Shown here in pieces: positions 43,482 to 52,313 of a stretch of 64,000 nt of DNA (within the stretch, counting starts at the first letter, position 1; every line of letters begins with the position of its first letter). The notes under the pieces were generated by a model. The model did not search any database. It was not told the origin of the DNA and saw only the letters and a program-made list of their open reading frames with translations. The DNA lies in contig NZ_VTER01000006.1 in the NCBI RefSeq assembly GCF_008180445.1, positions 492,155-556,154 on the forward strand, written 5' to 3'. Position numbers and translations under genes: made by a program. The stretch comes from Bacillus_AB infantis_B (lineage in GTDB: Bacteria > Bacillota > Bacilli > Bacillales > Cytobacillaceae).

Positions 43482-44606
43482 ATGAAAAACATTCCGTTTT
43501 TACAGCCAAATCTTGTCAAACAGGAATCCTTTTCACACTATTTGAGCCAGATTGAAAAAACGAAAAAGTACAGCAACTATGGGCCGTTAAACACTCAGTT
43601 CGAAAACAGGGTGATCGCAGAGTTTTTTGATGGAAATGGCGAAGCACTTACAGTGAACAATGCTACAATCGGCCTGATGCTCGCAATCAGCGGAAGCATG
43701 CGAAAAGATGGCCGCTATGCCATCATGCCAAGCTTTACCTTTTCAGCAACGCCGCTGGCAGCGATGTGGTGCGGACTGGAGCCTTATTTCATTGATGTCG
43801 ATGAAGACAGCTGGTGCATGGATGAAGACCAGCTGGCCGATACACTCGATATTCTTGGGGACGAGGCAGCTGTCGTTGTCCCTTATGCTACCTTTGGCAC
43901 TAATTTGAATTTGGATTATTACAATAAGCTTCAGAGTCATGGCATCCCTGTAGTGATTGATGCAGCCCCCTGCTTTGGCTCAAGCGGCAGGGATGGCTCT
44001 TTTTCAAAAGGGTTTACTGGTATAAGCGTATTCAGCTTTCATGCTACCAAGTCATTTGGCATCGGCGAAGGCGGCCTTTTGTACAGCGGGGACAAGAACA
44101 TCATTCAGGAACTAAGAAAAGCAGGAAATTTTGGCTTTTCTGCCGACCGGGAATCAGTTCAAATGGGATTGAACAGCAAGCTGTCAGAATATGCGGCAGC
44201 CATAGCCCTTGCCACACTGGATGTATATCCCGCGAAAGTGCAGGAAAGGCAGAAAATTCACCAATGGTATATTGAAGCCTTCAATGCCCTGCCTTCCTTG
44301 AACGGATGGAAGATGCAAAAAGCAAAAGGCACAATCGCGCACCAATTCTTTCCCATCCTTTGCCCGGAAAATGAAAATAGTGAATTCTATGTCAAGCTGC
44401 TGGCAGCAGACGGCATCGAAGCCCGCACCTACTTTTCACCGGCCTGCCACCAGCAGAAGCTCTTCTCTTCCTGCAGGATGACCGGTATGCCGGTTACGGC
44501 TAGCCTGGCAGGCAGAATCCTCAGCCTGCCGCTTTGGGAAGGGATGAAACAGGAGGATGTCAGCAGGGTTGCTGCTGCTCTTTCTAAGGGAACAGCAGAT
44601 GAATAA
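43482..44606 (+). CDS. DegT/DnrJ/EryC1 sugar aminotransferase
   Basis: 374-residue PLP enzyme that aminates a nucleotide-linked 4-keto (or 3-keto) sugar. The PLP lysine is Lys190 in FSFHATKSFGIGEGG, and VVIDAAPCFG holds the ring-stacking Asp160. The C-terminal part has the usual HQFFPILCP and RTYFSPACHQQ. The frame is open from 43359; I choose ATG 43482 (MKNIPFLQPNL), the family-like N-terminus, though ATG 43467 behind an adjacent GGAG cannot be excluded. Next to RmlA/RmlB and a NeuD-like acetyltransferase it probably makes a dTDP-4-amino-4,6-dideoxyhexose. VioA-like, as in anthrose synthesis, is the closest analogy, by inference. Confidence 0.87.
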   Translation: MKNIPFLQPNLVKQESFSHYLSQIEKTKKYSNYGPLNTQFENRVIAEFFDGNGEALTVNNATIGLMLAISGSMRKDGRYAIMPSFTFSATPLAAMWCGLEPYFIDVDEDSWCMDEDQLADTLDILGDEAAVVVPYATFGTNLNLDYYNKLQSHGIPVVIDAAPCFGSSGRDGSFSKGFTGISVFSFHATKSFGIGEGGLLYSGDKNIIQELRKAGNFGFSADRESVQMGLNSKLSEYAAAIALATLDVYPAKVQERQKIHQWYIEAFNALPSLNGWKMQKAKGTIAHQFFPILCPENENSEFYVKLLAADGIEARTYFSPACHQQKLFSSCRMTGMPVTASLAGRILSLPLWEGMKQEDVSRVAAALSKGTADE

Positions 44607-45237
44607 GCTGATTCTATGGGGCTGCGGCGGCCATGCCAGGGAGGTGCTTCACCTCTGCGGGCAATTAGGCATGGAGGTGGCAGGATTCCTGGATGAACGT
44701 CCGGAAATGAAAGGCAAGTTTGTCGATGATATTGAGGTGCTTGGCACTTTGGATGATATTGCCCATTTAAGAGACCATGCTAAAATCCTCTGTGCAGGCG
44801 TAGGAGATCCCGCTTTAAAGAAAAGGTTCTCAGAGATGACAGCAAGCGCGGGCTTTGAAATGATGGGCCCGCTTGTACATCCCGGTGTCTATATTTCTCC
44901 CAGAAACAGGATCGGCTCAGGTTCGGTGATTTGTGAAGGAACCATCATGACTACCAATATAATGATCGGCAATCATGTTATTATCAACCGGGGATCAAAC
45001 ATCAGCCATGATAATAACATAGAGGATTATGCAACCGTCGGTCCCGGTGTAAGTATTGCCGGCAATGTGACGATCAAGGAAGGGGCATATATCGGGATAG
45101 GCTCCTCCATCAGAGAAAAAACGGCCATCGGGGCATGGTCCGTCATCGGCGGCGGTGCTTTTGTTAAAGAAAACGTGCCGGAAAGTTGTTTGTACGCAGG
45201 AGTGCCTGCTGTTTTTAAAAAGAGAATACAGAGATGA
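44599..45237 (+). CDS. NeuD/PglD-like sugar O/N-acyltransferase
   Basis: 212-residue enzyme with an N-terminal Rossmann-like domain (LILWGCGGHAREVLHLC) and a left-handed beta-helix made of hexapeptide repeats (IGNHVIINRGSNISHD, VGPGVSIAGNVTI, IGIGSSIREKTAIG). The catalytic His in the ISHDNNIEDYATV stretch is typical of PglD/PerB acetyltransferases. It acylates the amino group of a UDP- or dTDP-4-amino sugar using an acyl-CoA. It overlaps the aminotransferase gene by 8 bases (ATG 44599 behind AAGGGAAC), so they are coupled. The frame is open from 44557, which would extend into the neighbour. Confidence 0.88.
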   Translation: MNKLILWGCGGHAREVLHLCGQLGMEVAGFLDERPEMKGKFVDDIEVLGTLDDIAHLRDHAKILCAGVGDPALKKRFSEMTASAGFEMMGPLVHPGVYISPRNRIGSGSVICEGTIMTTNIMIGNHVIINRGSNISHDNNIEDYATVGPGVSIAGNVTIKEGAYIGIGSSIREKTAIGAWSVIGGGAFVKENVPESCLYAGVPAVFKKRIQR

Positions 45238-45278
45238 TGCCCTGGGGAGGTCTGCAAAATATTAAGGATGTGAACAGG

Positions 45279-46166
45279 ATGAAAGGAATCATATTGGCAG
45301 GCGGCCATGGCACTCGCCTTTATCCGCTTACAAAAGCAGTTTCCAAACAGCTGCTTCCTGTATATGATAAACCATTAATCTATTATCCCCTTTCTGTATT
45401 GATGCTCGCAGGAATCAAAGATATCCTGATTATTTCAACCAGGGAGGATATCCCCCGGTTCCAAAACCTCCTGGGAGACGGGTCGCAGCTTGGCATCAGC
45501 CTGAGCTATATCATCCAGGCTGAGCCGGAAGGAATCGCCCAGGCGTTTATCATCGGCGAAGATTTCATCGGAGACGATTCTGTATCATTGATTCTCGGCG
45601 ACAATATTTTTTACGGCCATAACTTTACCAAAATCCTCGAACAGGCTGTAAACAGCAATCAAGGCGCAACCATATTTGGCTATCAGGTGAAAGATCCGGA
45701 AAGGTTTGGCGTGGTAGAGTTCGATAAAAATCAGAATGTCATTTCGCTCGAGGAGAAGCCGCTCAAGCCGAAATCGCAGTATGCCATAACCGGCCTTTAT
45801 TTCTATGATAACCAGGTGGTCGACTTTGCGAAGAGCATTGAAAAGTCGGCAAGGGGCGAATACGAAATCACCTCGGTCAATGAGCTTTATCTAAAGCAGG
45901 GTTCACTCAGGGCCGAGCTGCTTGGCCGGGGGTTCAGCTGGCTTGATACAGGCACCCATAAATCATTGATGGAGGCTTCCTCTTTTATCGAAACAATCCA
46001 GAGCAGGCAGAATATCCGGATATCCTGCATTGAAGAAATTGCCTACAGAAAAGGATTCATTACAGCAGAGCAGCTGCTCGATCTTGCAAAGCCTTTGAAG
46101 AAGAATGATTACGGCCAGTATCTTGAAAAGCTCGTTAAATCTGATTCTGCTGTGGAAAGGAGCTAG
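45279..46166 (+). CDS. rmlA: Glucose-1-phosphate thymidylyltransferase
   Basis: 295-residue nucleotidyltransferase that makes dTDP-glucose from glucose 1-phosphate and dTTP. The N-terminal GIILAGGHGTRLYPLTKA is the signature loop; further RmlA blocks are SKQLLPVYDKPLIYYPLS, DNIFYG and FSWLDTGTHKSL. The open frame begins at 45234, but ATG 45279 follows AAGGATGTGAACAGG and gives the family start. It is followed by rmlB after 2 bases. It supplies dTDP-glucose to the deoxyhexose/aminosugar branch. Confidence 0.95.
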   Translation: MKGIILAGGHGTRLYPLTKAVSKQLLPVYDKPLIYYPLSVLMLAGIKDILIISTREDIPRFQNLLGDGSQLGISLSYIIQAEPEGIAQAFIIGEDFIGDDSVSLILGDNIFYGHNFTKILEQAVNSNQGATIFGYQVKDPERFGVVEFDKNQNVISLEEKPLKPKSQYAITGLYFYDNQVVDFAKSIEKSARGEYEITSVNELYLKQGSLRAELLGRGFSWLDTGTHKSLMEASSFIETIQSRQNIRISCIEEIAYRKGFITAEQLLDLAKPLKKNDYGQYLEKLVKSDSAVERS

Positions 46167-46168
46167 CC

Positions 46169-47125
46169 ATGGAACTTCTAGTAACAGGCGCTGCCGGGTT
46201 CATCGGATTAAATTTCGTCCATCTTGCCCTGAAAAATCCATCTGTCAGCGTGACGGTCATTGATGCACTAACCTATGCCAGCCATCCGGAGGAAATGAAA
46301 AGATTGTCACTCCATCCCCGCTTCCGTTTCATTAAAGGCAGCATAGCGAATGAACGGGAGCTTGAGGCAGCTTTTGACCGGAACTATGACAGCATCATCC
46401 ACTTCGCTGCCGAATCGCATGTTGACAACAGCATCAAGAATGCCAGCTTATTCATTGAAACCAATATAAGCGGCACCTATCTGCTTCTATTAAATATGCT
46501 GAAAGGACGTGCGGGAAAAATGATCCATATATCTACAGATGAAGTGTACGGGACTCTTGAAGCAGGCCAGCCGGCTTTCACAGAGCACTCTCCCCTTTCA
46601 CCCAACAATCCTTATTCTGCAACCAAGGCAAGCTCAGATCTTCTTGTCCGTTCTTTCCGTGAAACCTACAAGCTTCCTGTCATCACCACAAGATGCAGCA
46701 ATAATTACGGTCCCTACCAGCATAGCGAGAAATTCATTCCGACCATTGTCCTCAAAGCGCTCAATAATGAAAAAATCCCCGTTTATGGCGATGGCCTTCA
46801 GATCAGGGACTGGCTTTATGTCGGGGATCACTGCAAAGCCATTTGGATGATACTCGAAAAAGGAAATTTGGGAGAAGTCTATAATATCGGCGGAGGCAAT
46901 GAAAAGACAAATATTGAGGTTGTAAAGCATATCCTGGACCTGCTCGGAAAGCCGGAAAGTCTGATTGAATATGTTGAGGACAGGAAAGGCCATGACCGCA
47001 GATATGCCATCGACTCCGCCAAGCTTCAGTCTGAGCTGGGGTGGAAGCAGGAATTGCCTTTTGAAAAGGCGCTTCAAACAACGGTTGACTGGTATAAAAA
47101 TCGGCTGACGGGATCTGCAGGATGA
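46169..47125 (+). CDS. rmlB: dTDP-glucose 4,6-dehydratase
   Basis: 318-residue SDR that converts dTDP-glucose to dTDP-4-keto-6-deoxyglucose. NAD motif GAAGFIG (7-13), catalytic STDEVYG and Tyr-x-x-x-Lys in YSATKA, the TRCSNNYGPYQHSEKFIP block and WLYVGDHCKAIW are all present. It starts 2 bases after rmlA and overlaps rmlD by 4 bases. Its product can go either to rhamnose (RmlC/RmlD) or to the aminotransferase at 43482. Confidence 0.95.
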   Translation: MELLVTGAAGFIGLNFVHLALKNPSVSVTVIDALTYASHPEEMKRLSLHPRFRFIKGSIANERELEAAFDRNYDSIIHFAAESHVDNSIKNASLFIETNISGTYLLLLNMLKGRAGKMIHISTDEVYGTLEAGQPAFTEHSPLSPNNPYSATKASSDLLVRSFRETYKLPVITTRCSNNYGPYQHSEKFIPTIVLKALNNEKIPVYGDGLQIRDWLYVGDHCKAIWMILEKGNLGEVYNIGGGNEKTNIEVVKHILDLLGKPESLIEYVEDRKGHDRRYAIDSAKLQSELGWKQELPFEKALQTTVDWYKNRLTGSAG

Positions 47126-47973
47126 GGGTCGCGATAACAGGCGCCGGCGGGCAATTAGGAAAGGAGCTGGCTTCCACACTGGCCAAACTCGGATGCACTG
47201 TATTCCCTTTTGGCAGGAACGAATGGGATATAACGGATGCCCATTTCTCAGCTGAGCGTCTGCAGGAATTGCAGCCGGATGTTCTGATCAATGCAGCAGC
47301 ATTTACGGCAGTCGACCAATGCGAAACCCAAAGGGAGAAAGCCTTCCTCATAAATAGCATCGCACCGTTTTCTTTGGCGCGGGAGGCAAAAAGGGTGCAG
47401 GCCCGGTTCATCCATATCAGCACAGACTATGTCTTTTCTGGTGATAAATCCATCCCATGGGAAGAGCATGATCCTCCTTTCCCATTGAATGTGTACGGAG
47501 AAAGCAAATGGGCCGGCGAAACGCTCTCCATGGCTGCCAATCCGGATACCCTGATCATCAGGACCTCGTGGCTGTACGGGCACGGCGGGAAGAATTTCGT
47601 CAGTACCATCGCAAAGCTGCTGCAAAGCAAAAACCAACTGGAGGTCGTGGCAGACCAGATCGGCTCTCCTACCTATACAAAAGATCTTGCTGAAGCTATA
47701 TATTTTCTTCTTGAGCAGCCTGCAGGCATTTACCATGTTTCCAATAGCGGGAGCTGCAGCTGGCATACATTCGCAAAGGAAATTGCTGGTTATCTAAAAA
47801 GCGGCGCAGAAATCTCGCCAGTTTCATCAGAAAACTATGGCCTTCCCGCACGCAGGCCATCTTATTCTGTGCTGGGTAATCAGAAATTGACTAAATGCGG
47901 ATTGACTATGAGGAACTGGAAGGAAGCATTATACGAATTCTTGGCTAAGGAGGCTGATAAGGATGCAAATTGA
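47122..47973 (+). CDS. rmlD: dTDP-4-dehydrorhamnose reductase
   Basis: 283-residue SDR that reduces dTDP-4-dehydrorhamnose to dTDP-rhamnose with NADPH. The Rossmann motif is GAGGQLG near the N-terminus, followed by WDITD, INAAAFTAVDQCE, ISTDYVFSG and YGESKWAGE (Tyr-x-x-x-Lys). It overlaps rmlB by 4 bases and the RmlC-like gene by 11 bases. With RmlC activity the set would give dTDP-L-rhamnose, a common sugar of bacillus exosporium glycans. Confidence 0.93.
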   Translation: MRVAITGAGGQLGKELASTLAKLGCTVFPFGRNEWDITDAHFSAERLQELQPDVLINAAAFTAVDQCETQREKAFLINSIAPFSLAREAKRVQARFIHISTDYVFSGDKSIPWEEHDPPFPLNVYGESKWAGETLSMAANPDTLIIRTSWLYGHGGKNFVSTIAKLLQSKNQLEVVADQIGSPTYTKDLAEAIYFLLEQPAGIYHVSNSGSCSWHTFAKEIAGYLKSGAEISPVSSENYGLPARRPSYSVLGNQKLTKCGLTMRNWKEALYEFLAKEADKDAN

Positions 47974-48421
47974 AGGTGTTATAACAAAGAAGCTTACCAA
48001 GCATTGTGATGACAGGGGATTTTTTGCAGAAGTGGTGCGTGATGATGAAAATCTGCTATCCCATTTCGGCCAGCTTTCCTGGTCCACCTCCTATCCTGGT
48101 GTGATCAAGGCCTTTCATTATCACGAAAAGCAGGATGACCTTTGGTTCTTCCCGTCCGGCAATGCGCAGGTCGTGCTGTATGATTTGAGAGAGAACTCAA
48201 AATCCTTTGGAGAAACGAATGTATTTTATCTGGGTGAACATAATCCGATGATTCTCCTGATACCCAAAGGGGTTGCGCATGGCTACAGGGTGCTTGGCAA
48301 TACACCTGCTACGGTAGTCTATTGCACAACACAATCCTATAATGCTGCAGCACCAGACGAGAAAAGAATACCCTGGAATGATCCTTCCATTGGGTTTGAT
48401 TGGGAAACAGAGAATAGGTAA
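47963..48421 (+). CDS. RmlC-like dTDP-4-dehydrorhamnose 3,5-epimerase family protein
   Basis: 152-residue cupin. It has CDDRGFFAEVVRDDE at the N-terminus, SYPGVIKAFHYHEKQDD and IPKGVAHGYRVLG. These correspond to the RmlC core, but the usual RGLHYQ block reads KAFHYHEK. The catalytic His and Asp region is partly kept, so it may be a normal 3,5-epimerase of a divergent subfamily or a 3- or 5-epimerase or isomerase for another dTDP-sugar. Start 47963 follows TAAGGAGG in the end of rmlD. At about 152 residues it is shorter than typical RmlC (about 180). Confidence 0.8.
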   Translation: MQIEGVITKKLTKHCDDRGFFAEVVRDDENLLSHFGQLSWSTSYPGVIKAFHYHEKQDDLWFFPSGNAQVVLYDLRENSKSFGETNVFYLGEHNPMILLIPKGVAHGYRVLGNTPATVVYCTTQSYNAAAPDEKRIPWNDPSIGFDWETENR

Positions 48422-48426
48422 AAATA

Positions 48427-48466
48427 GAAAAGAGCCGGCCCCATATAGCCAGGGGCCAGCTCTTTT
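48427..48466. terminator. Bidirectional terminator
   Basis: AAAAGAGCCGGCCCC pairs with GGGGCCAGCTCTTTT across nine bases. It separates the rml operon from the convergent GT4 gene ending at 48468. Confidence 0.85.
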
Positions 48467-48467
48467 A

Positions 48468-49700
48468 CTATTGCGTTTTTTTCATTGCTATTGCCCTGTT
48501 GAACATGGAAAGGATATTTGTAACAAGAGCATCATAACTCCATCTCGTCCTTGCCCACTGAAGCGCATTCTGCCCCATCACAGCCCGTTTTCCGTCATTC
48601 TGGATCAGGCTGCGCAGCTGCATGAGCAGGGCCTCACTGTTGCCTGCAGGGAAGATCATCCCGTTCACCTGGTTGTGGACCATTTCCGGGAGGCCGGCCG
48701 CATCACTTACAATGACAGGCAGGCCGGCGAGCTGCGCTTCCATGACAGAATGTGGCTGTGTATCCTGAAGCCCCGGCAGGACGAAAATATCTGCACTATT
48801 CAAGTAAGGAAGTACGTTTTCAACTGTACCAAAGAATAACACAGAACCAGCAATCCCAAAATTCCGGCATGCCTGTTCCAGTTCTGCCCTTATTCCTCCC
48901 TCTCCCAGAATCCAGCATTCCCAATCCTGCCTTTCTTTATATAGCTTACCTAGCGCGGGCAGCAGAGTATGCAGACCTTTTAAAGTAACAAGCCTGCCCG
49001 TAAATAATATAATTTTCTTCCCTTTTTTGTTGAGCTTTCCGCTTCCTTGAATTTCCCGGAGGAAGCTGTCGGTTTCCATCCCGTACGGAAACAGCAGCAC
49101 CTTATCAGCAGGAACCTGGCAGCCATTGATGATCAGCCCCTTCATCCACTCGGATTGTGAGTGAATCAAGTCACTGGAGTTATAGCCCAGCCTTTCCAGC
49201 TTATGAAAGTAATTATATACATCTGACTGCCGGAGCTCCAGATCGGCTGCACCAGGCCGCAGGCTTTTCAGATTATAAAAAATCTCGCCTGATAAATACC
49301 CATGGGCACTCATGACAAGCGGTACTCCAGGAGGCTTTATTTTGCCAATGACACCTGCCGACATGGCGTCTTGTGCATAAATGATATCATACCCTGCCAG
49401 ACCGTAATGAAGAGCTGCCGATTCCAGGAACCCTCTGGAGACTTCTGTCTGGAATATATAGCTTCCCGTTTGATAGCCCGGGTAAGCTTTCTTTACCTTT
49501 TCATGCAGACCACCTGACACATGTTTTTCTGTCAGCTCTTCAGGGCGGCCGAGTATCCTGTAATTTAAGGTATCCTGGTTGAGGCTCAAAATCGTGATGA
49601 TGTGACCCATGCTCTCAAGGCGCTGTTTCAGCTTTGAAACAAAGCTCCAGATTCCTCCCGGATATGGGAGGGGATAGAAGGAGGTGATTAAGATCTTCAT
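48468..49700 (-). CDS. GT4-type glycosyltransferase
   Basis: 410-residue GT-B enzyme. The N-terminal half has SFYPLPYPGGIWSFVSKLKQRL, and the acceptor half ends with a hinge. The donor half opens ILFTGRLVTLKGLHTLLPAL and holds FVLPGLQDTQPHSVMEAQLAGLPVIVSD, with the E-x(7)-E-like donor motif in the SVMEAQL region. No membrane span. It faces the rml operon tail to tail and is divergent from the 49856 gene. Sugar and acceptor are not readable; rhamnose or the 4-amino sugar of the adjoining pathway are candidates. Confidence 0.88.
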   Translation of the reverse strand: MKILITSFYPLPYPGGIWSFVSKLKQRLESMGHIITILSLNQDTLNYRILGRPEELTEKHVSGGLHEKVKKAYPGYQTGSYIFQTEVSRGFLESAALHYGLAGYDIIYAQDAMSAGVIGKIKPPGVPLVMSAHGYLSGEIFYNLKSLRPGAADLELRQSDVYNYFHKLERLGYNSSDLIHSQSEWMKGLIINGCQVPADKVLLFPYGMETDSFLREIQGSGKLNKKGKKIILFTGRLVTLKGLHTLLPALGKLYKERQDWECWILGEGGIRAELEQACRNFGIAGSVLFFGTVENVLPYLNSADIFVLPGLQDTQPHSVMEAQLAGLPVIVSDAAGLPEMVHNQVNGMIFPAGNSEALLMQLRSLIQNDGKRAVMGQNALQWARTRWSYDALVTNILSMFNRAIAMKKTQ

Positions 49701-49855
49701 GGGCTATACCACCTGGCTGCAGACTTCTTCATTGTGCTCACCCTTTCTCTTTCCTCTTTCGACCTTCGGCAGGCTGCAAAAGGCACATACCCTTTGGAAA
49801 ACTGGCGTATATATAAATAACAGCCTTTTGTTAAATCAGTTAGGAGGCAGGTCCA

Positions 49856-50560
49856 GTGGCAGAGCCTAAGGTGTCGATCATCATTCCATTTTATAATTGC
49901 GAATATATTGCACAGTCCATCTCCAGTGCAGTCAATCAAACCTATCTTAACAAGGAAGTCATTGTCGTCAATGACGGCTCAGACAGGCATATTGAGAAAA
50001 TATCCCCTTTCCGTGACAGGATCATCTACCTGGAAAAGGAAAATGGAGGAACAGCCAGTGCTGTTAATATGGGCATCCAGCATTCCACTGGAGAGTATTT
50101 TTCATGGCTGAGCTCGGATGATCTTTTTAACTTGCGAAAAACAGAATTGCAAATGGCTTTTATGAAAAAAGTGAATGCAAGTGCCTCTTATACAAACTTT
50201 CATATCATCAATAACCAGTCAGATATTACACAGCTGTCCGCCGGAAAAACCATCTTGGATAAAAAGGCGTTCTATTCGTATTTAAGAACTTCCTGCCATA
50301 TAAACGGCTGTACAGTCATCATGAAGTCCAGCCTTTTTAAAAAGACTGGGCTGTTCAATGAGAAGCTTCTTTACACCCAGGATTATGATATGTGGCTACG
50401 CGTCCTCCATCATGAAGAATTCCATTTCCTGAATGCACCGCTGGTCCTTCACAGACTCCATGAAAACATGGGAACCATAAAGCATCTCAATGAATTATGG
50501 GAGGAGTTCGCAGAAGTAAGAAAGAGATATGACTCTTTTCTTTTAAACAAATTAAATTAA
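49856..50560 (+). CDS. GT2 family glycosyltransferase (short paralogue C)
   Basis: 234-residue GT-A enzyme, third member of the paralogous group with 27838 and 33532: SIIIPFYNCEYIAQSISSA, EVIVVNDGS, NGGTASAVNMG, WLSSDDLFNLRKTELQM, INGCTVIMK, TQDYDMWLRVL and RLHENMG. Start is GTG 49856-49858 with AGGAGGCAGG eight bases upstream. It is alone on the plus strand, its stop 3 bases from the stop of the convergent gene at 50563. The second Asp of the VNDGS motif is Asn-Asp here. Confidence 0.87.
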   Translation: MAEPKVSIIIPFYNCEYIAQSISSAVNQTYLNKEVIVVNDGSDRHIEKISPFRDRIIYLEKENGGTASAVNMGIQHSTGEYFSWLSSDDLFNLRKTELQMAFMKKVNASASYTNFHIINNQSDITQLSAGKTILDKKAFYSYLRTSCHINGCTVIMKSSLFKKTGLFNEKLLYTQDYDMWLRVLHHEEFHFLNAPLVLHRLHENMGTIKHLNELWEEFAEVRKRYDSFLLNKLN

Positions 50561-50562
50561 GA

Positions 50563-51504
50563 CTATAAATTTTTCCTATAGCTTTGCTTCTCATTACACA
50601 AAGTCTTCCTATAATAGTTTAATAGATCTTCAAAGGTTTGCTCTCTGCTTATCTCCGGATCCCAGCCCAGCTTTTTCAATTCACCGGAGTCAAGCTTATA
50701 CCGCTCAGAATCAGGTTCAGAAGATTTCGCCTCCACGATAAAATCTGTTTTTGCTTTGGCTTTTAAAAAGCAGACCACCTCTTCTAAAGTAAGGGAGGAA
50801 CCAGATGACACATCATAGATTCCTCCCCGCTCACCTTTTTCCAGAATAATTCCGTAAGCGCGGACTGCATCCCGCACGTCCAAAAAATCACGGCTCGATT
50901 GAAGGCTGTTGACAGAAAGCACTTTATCCTCTTTGCCTGACTCCATCCTGGCAATCCTGCTTGCAAATAAAGAACAGACTCCATTGGAATTCCCAGGACC
51001 GATCAGATTGCAGGGCTTAGCAATCATCACATCCATTTTGTAAAGAGACTCCCATGCCCGGGCCAGTGCTGTCTGCATCGACTTTGTCAGGCTGTAGGGA
51101 TGCGGGTGTTCTTCAGTGCCGCTCTGCAGCGCAGAACCTGTGACCAGCACCCTGGCTTCAGGCTTTAACCTGCGGAGTGCTTCCAGCAGATATAGTGTTG
51201 AAAGTACATTCGCTTCAAAGGAAGCAGAAGGATCCTCCCAGGATTTCCCTACATGGTTTTGGGCTGCCAGATGAAGGACATAGCCGGGATCTGTCTTTTT
51301 GACAAGCTGATCCAGAGAATGTTTATCAAGCAGATTGCAGATTTCTATCTGATCTGCCTCGCCTTCCTGCAAATTTCCGCGATGCACAGAAGCTGCTGTA
51401 AAAAAACCCTTTTTCCTGAAATAAGAACAGGCATGCCTGCCCGTGAAACCTGAAGCTCCTGTAATCAGGATTCTCTTTGCGTCTTTCAATGTCTGTCCAT
51501 CCAT
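50563..51504 (-). CDS. NAD-dependent sugar epimerase/dehydratase or reductase
   Basis: 313-residue extended SDR. Rossmann motif ITGASGFTGRH, LHLAAQNHVGKSWEDP, TGSALQSG and Tyr-x-x-x-Lys in PYSLTKS. RDFLDVRDAVRAY and GGIYDVSSGSS follow. It is like GDP-mannose 4,6-dehydratase/GDP-4-keto-6-deoxymannose reductase-type enzymes. It overlaps the upstream gene by 19 bases and is the last gene of the four-gene UDP-sugar operon. Its exact step is unclear: a 4-reductase or C4-epimerase of the same intermediate, or an independent sugar. Confidence 0.82.
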   Translation of the reverse strand: MDGQTLKDAKRILITGASGFTGRHACSYFRKKGFFTAASVHRGNLQEGEADQIEICNLLDKHSLDQLVKKTDPGYVLHLAAQNHVGKSWEDPSASFEANVLSTLYLLEALRRLKPEARVLVTGSALQSGTEEHPHPYSLTKSMQTALARAWESLYKMDVMIAKPCNLIGPGNSNGVCSLFASRIARMESGKEDKVLSVNSLQSSRDFLDVRDAVRAYGIILEKGERGGIYDVSSGSSLTLEEVVCFLKAKAKTDFIVEAKSSEPDSERYKLDSGELKKLGWDPEISREQTFEDLLNYYRKTLCNEKQSYRKNL

Positions 51505-52313
51505 TCTTTCAGCTCAAGGAGCATCTCGTCATAGCCGGGGACATGATAGTCAAAATCGGTTCTTGTGTTCACAATGGTCCTGTCCAGCACAAAACCGCTG
51601 TCCGGAACGATTTCTACTCCGTCCTTATTGAATATCGCCTTGATCAACACAAGTAGATCATGCTTGGCAATTTTCCTTTCGCCGCCCAGATGGCACAGGC
51701 CGCTAAGTCCAGTTTCAATAATGCCGCGCACTGCTTTGGCCAATTCAAGTGTTGTGACGCCGTTCCATAAGGCTTCCGTATACCCATTGATCCTGCCATG
51801 CTGCTTCATGAACCATAAAAACAGGCCGATTCCGTCATCCTTCAGCTCAGGTCCGATAATGCTGGTCCTGATTGTCAGATGCCTGCTGTCCACAATTTCC
51901 CCAAGCTGCTTGGACTGGGCATAAATCGATGACCCATCAGGTGTATCTTCTTCCTTATAGCTGCCTATCCCGCCGGAAAACACGCAATCTGTACTGATAT
52001 GGATGAGCTTTCCCCCATAGCGTTCTGCAAACCTTGCAATCTGGTGGGGCAAAAGGCTGTTCAGCTGAAAAGCGAGCTTGGGATTCTCAGCTGCCTGGCC
52101 ATTCAACAGGCCGATGCAGTTGATGATGATGTCAGGCCTAAGCTGATCTATTACTATTTCCAGCATGGATGAATCCGCTGCATCCAGATAAATGCCTTCC
52201 CTATCAGCACGGTCCCTTGTGGTAAAAAAAACCTGGTAATCAGTGTTTTCCCTAAGATAGGCAGCCATCATATGGCCTGCCATGCCCCTTCCCCCAAGGA
52301 TCAGTATCTTCAC
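51486..52313 (-). CDS. RmlD-like NDP-4-keto-sugar reductase
   Basis: 275-residue SDR of the RmlD type: LILGGRGMAGHM, INCIGLLNGQAAENP, HISTDCVFSG and YAQSKQLGE (Tyr-x-x-x-Lys). The family CapF/FnlB/WbjC would have an extra C-terminal cupin of about 100 residues; it is missing here, so this is more like WbvR-type reductases of the UDP-L-QuiNAc/RhaNAc route. It overlaps the dehydratase by 4 bases (ATGA) and the next gene by 19. Expected to reduce the 4-keto group set up by the upstream gene. Substrate inferred from operon. Confidence 0.85.
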   Translation of the reverse strand: MKILILGGRGMAGHMMAAYLRENTDYQVFFTTRDRADREGIYLDAADSSMLEIVIDQLRPDIIINCIGLLNGQAAENPKLAFQLNSLLPHQIARFAERYGGKLIHISTDCVFSGGIGSYKEEDTPDGSSIYAQSKQLGEIVDSRHLTIRTSIIGPELKDDGIGLFLWFMKQHGRINGYTEALWNGVTTLELAKAVRGIIETGLSGLCHLGGERKIAKHDLLVLIKAIFNKDGVEIVPDSGFVLDRTIVNTRTDFDYHVPGYDEMLLELKEWMDRH

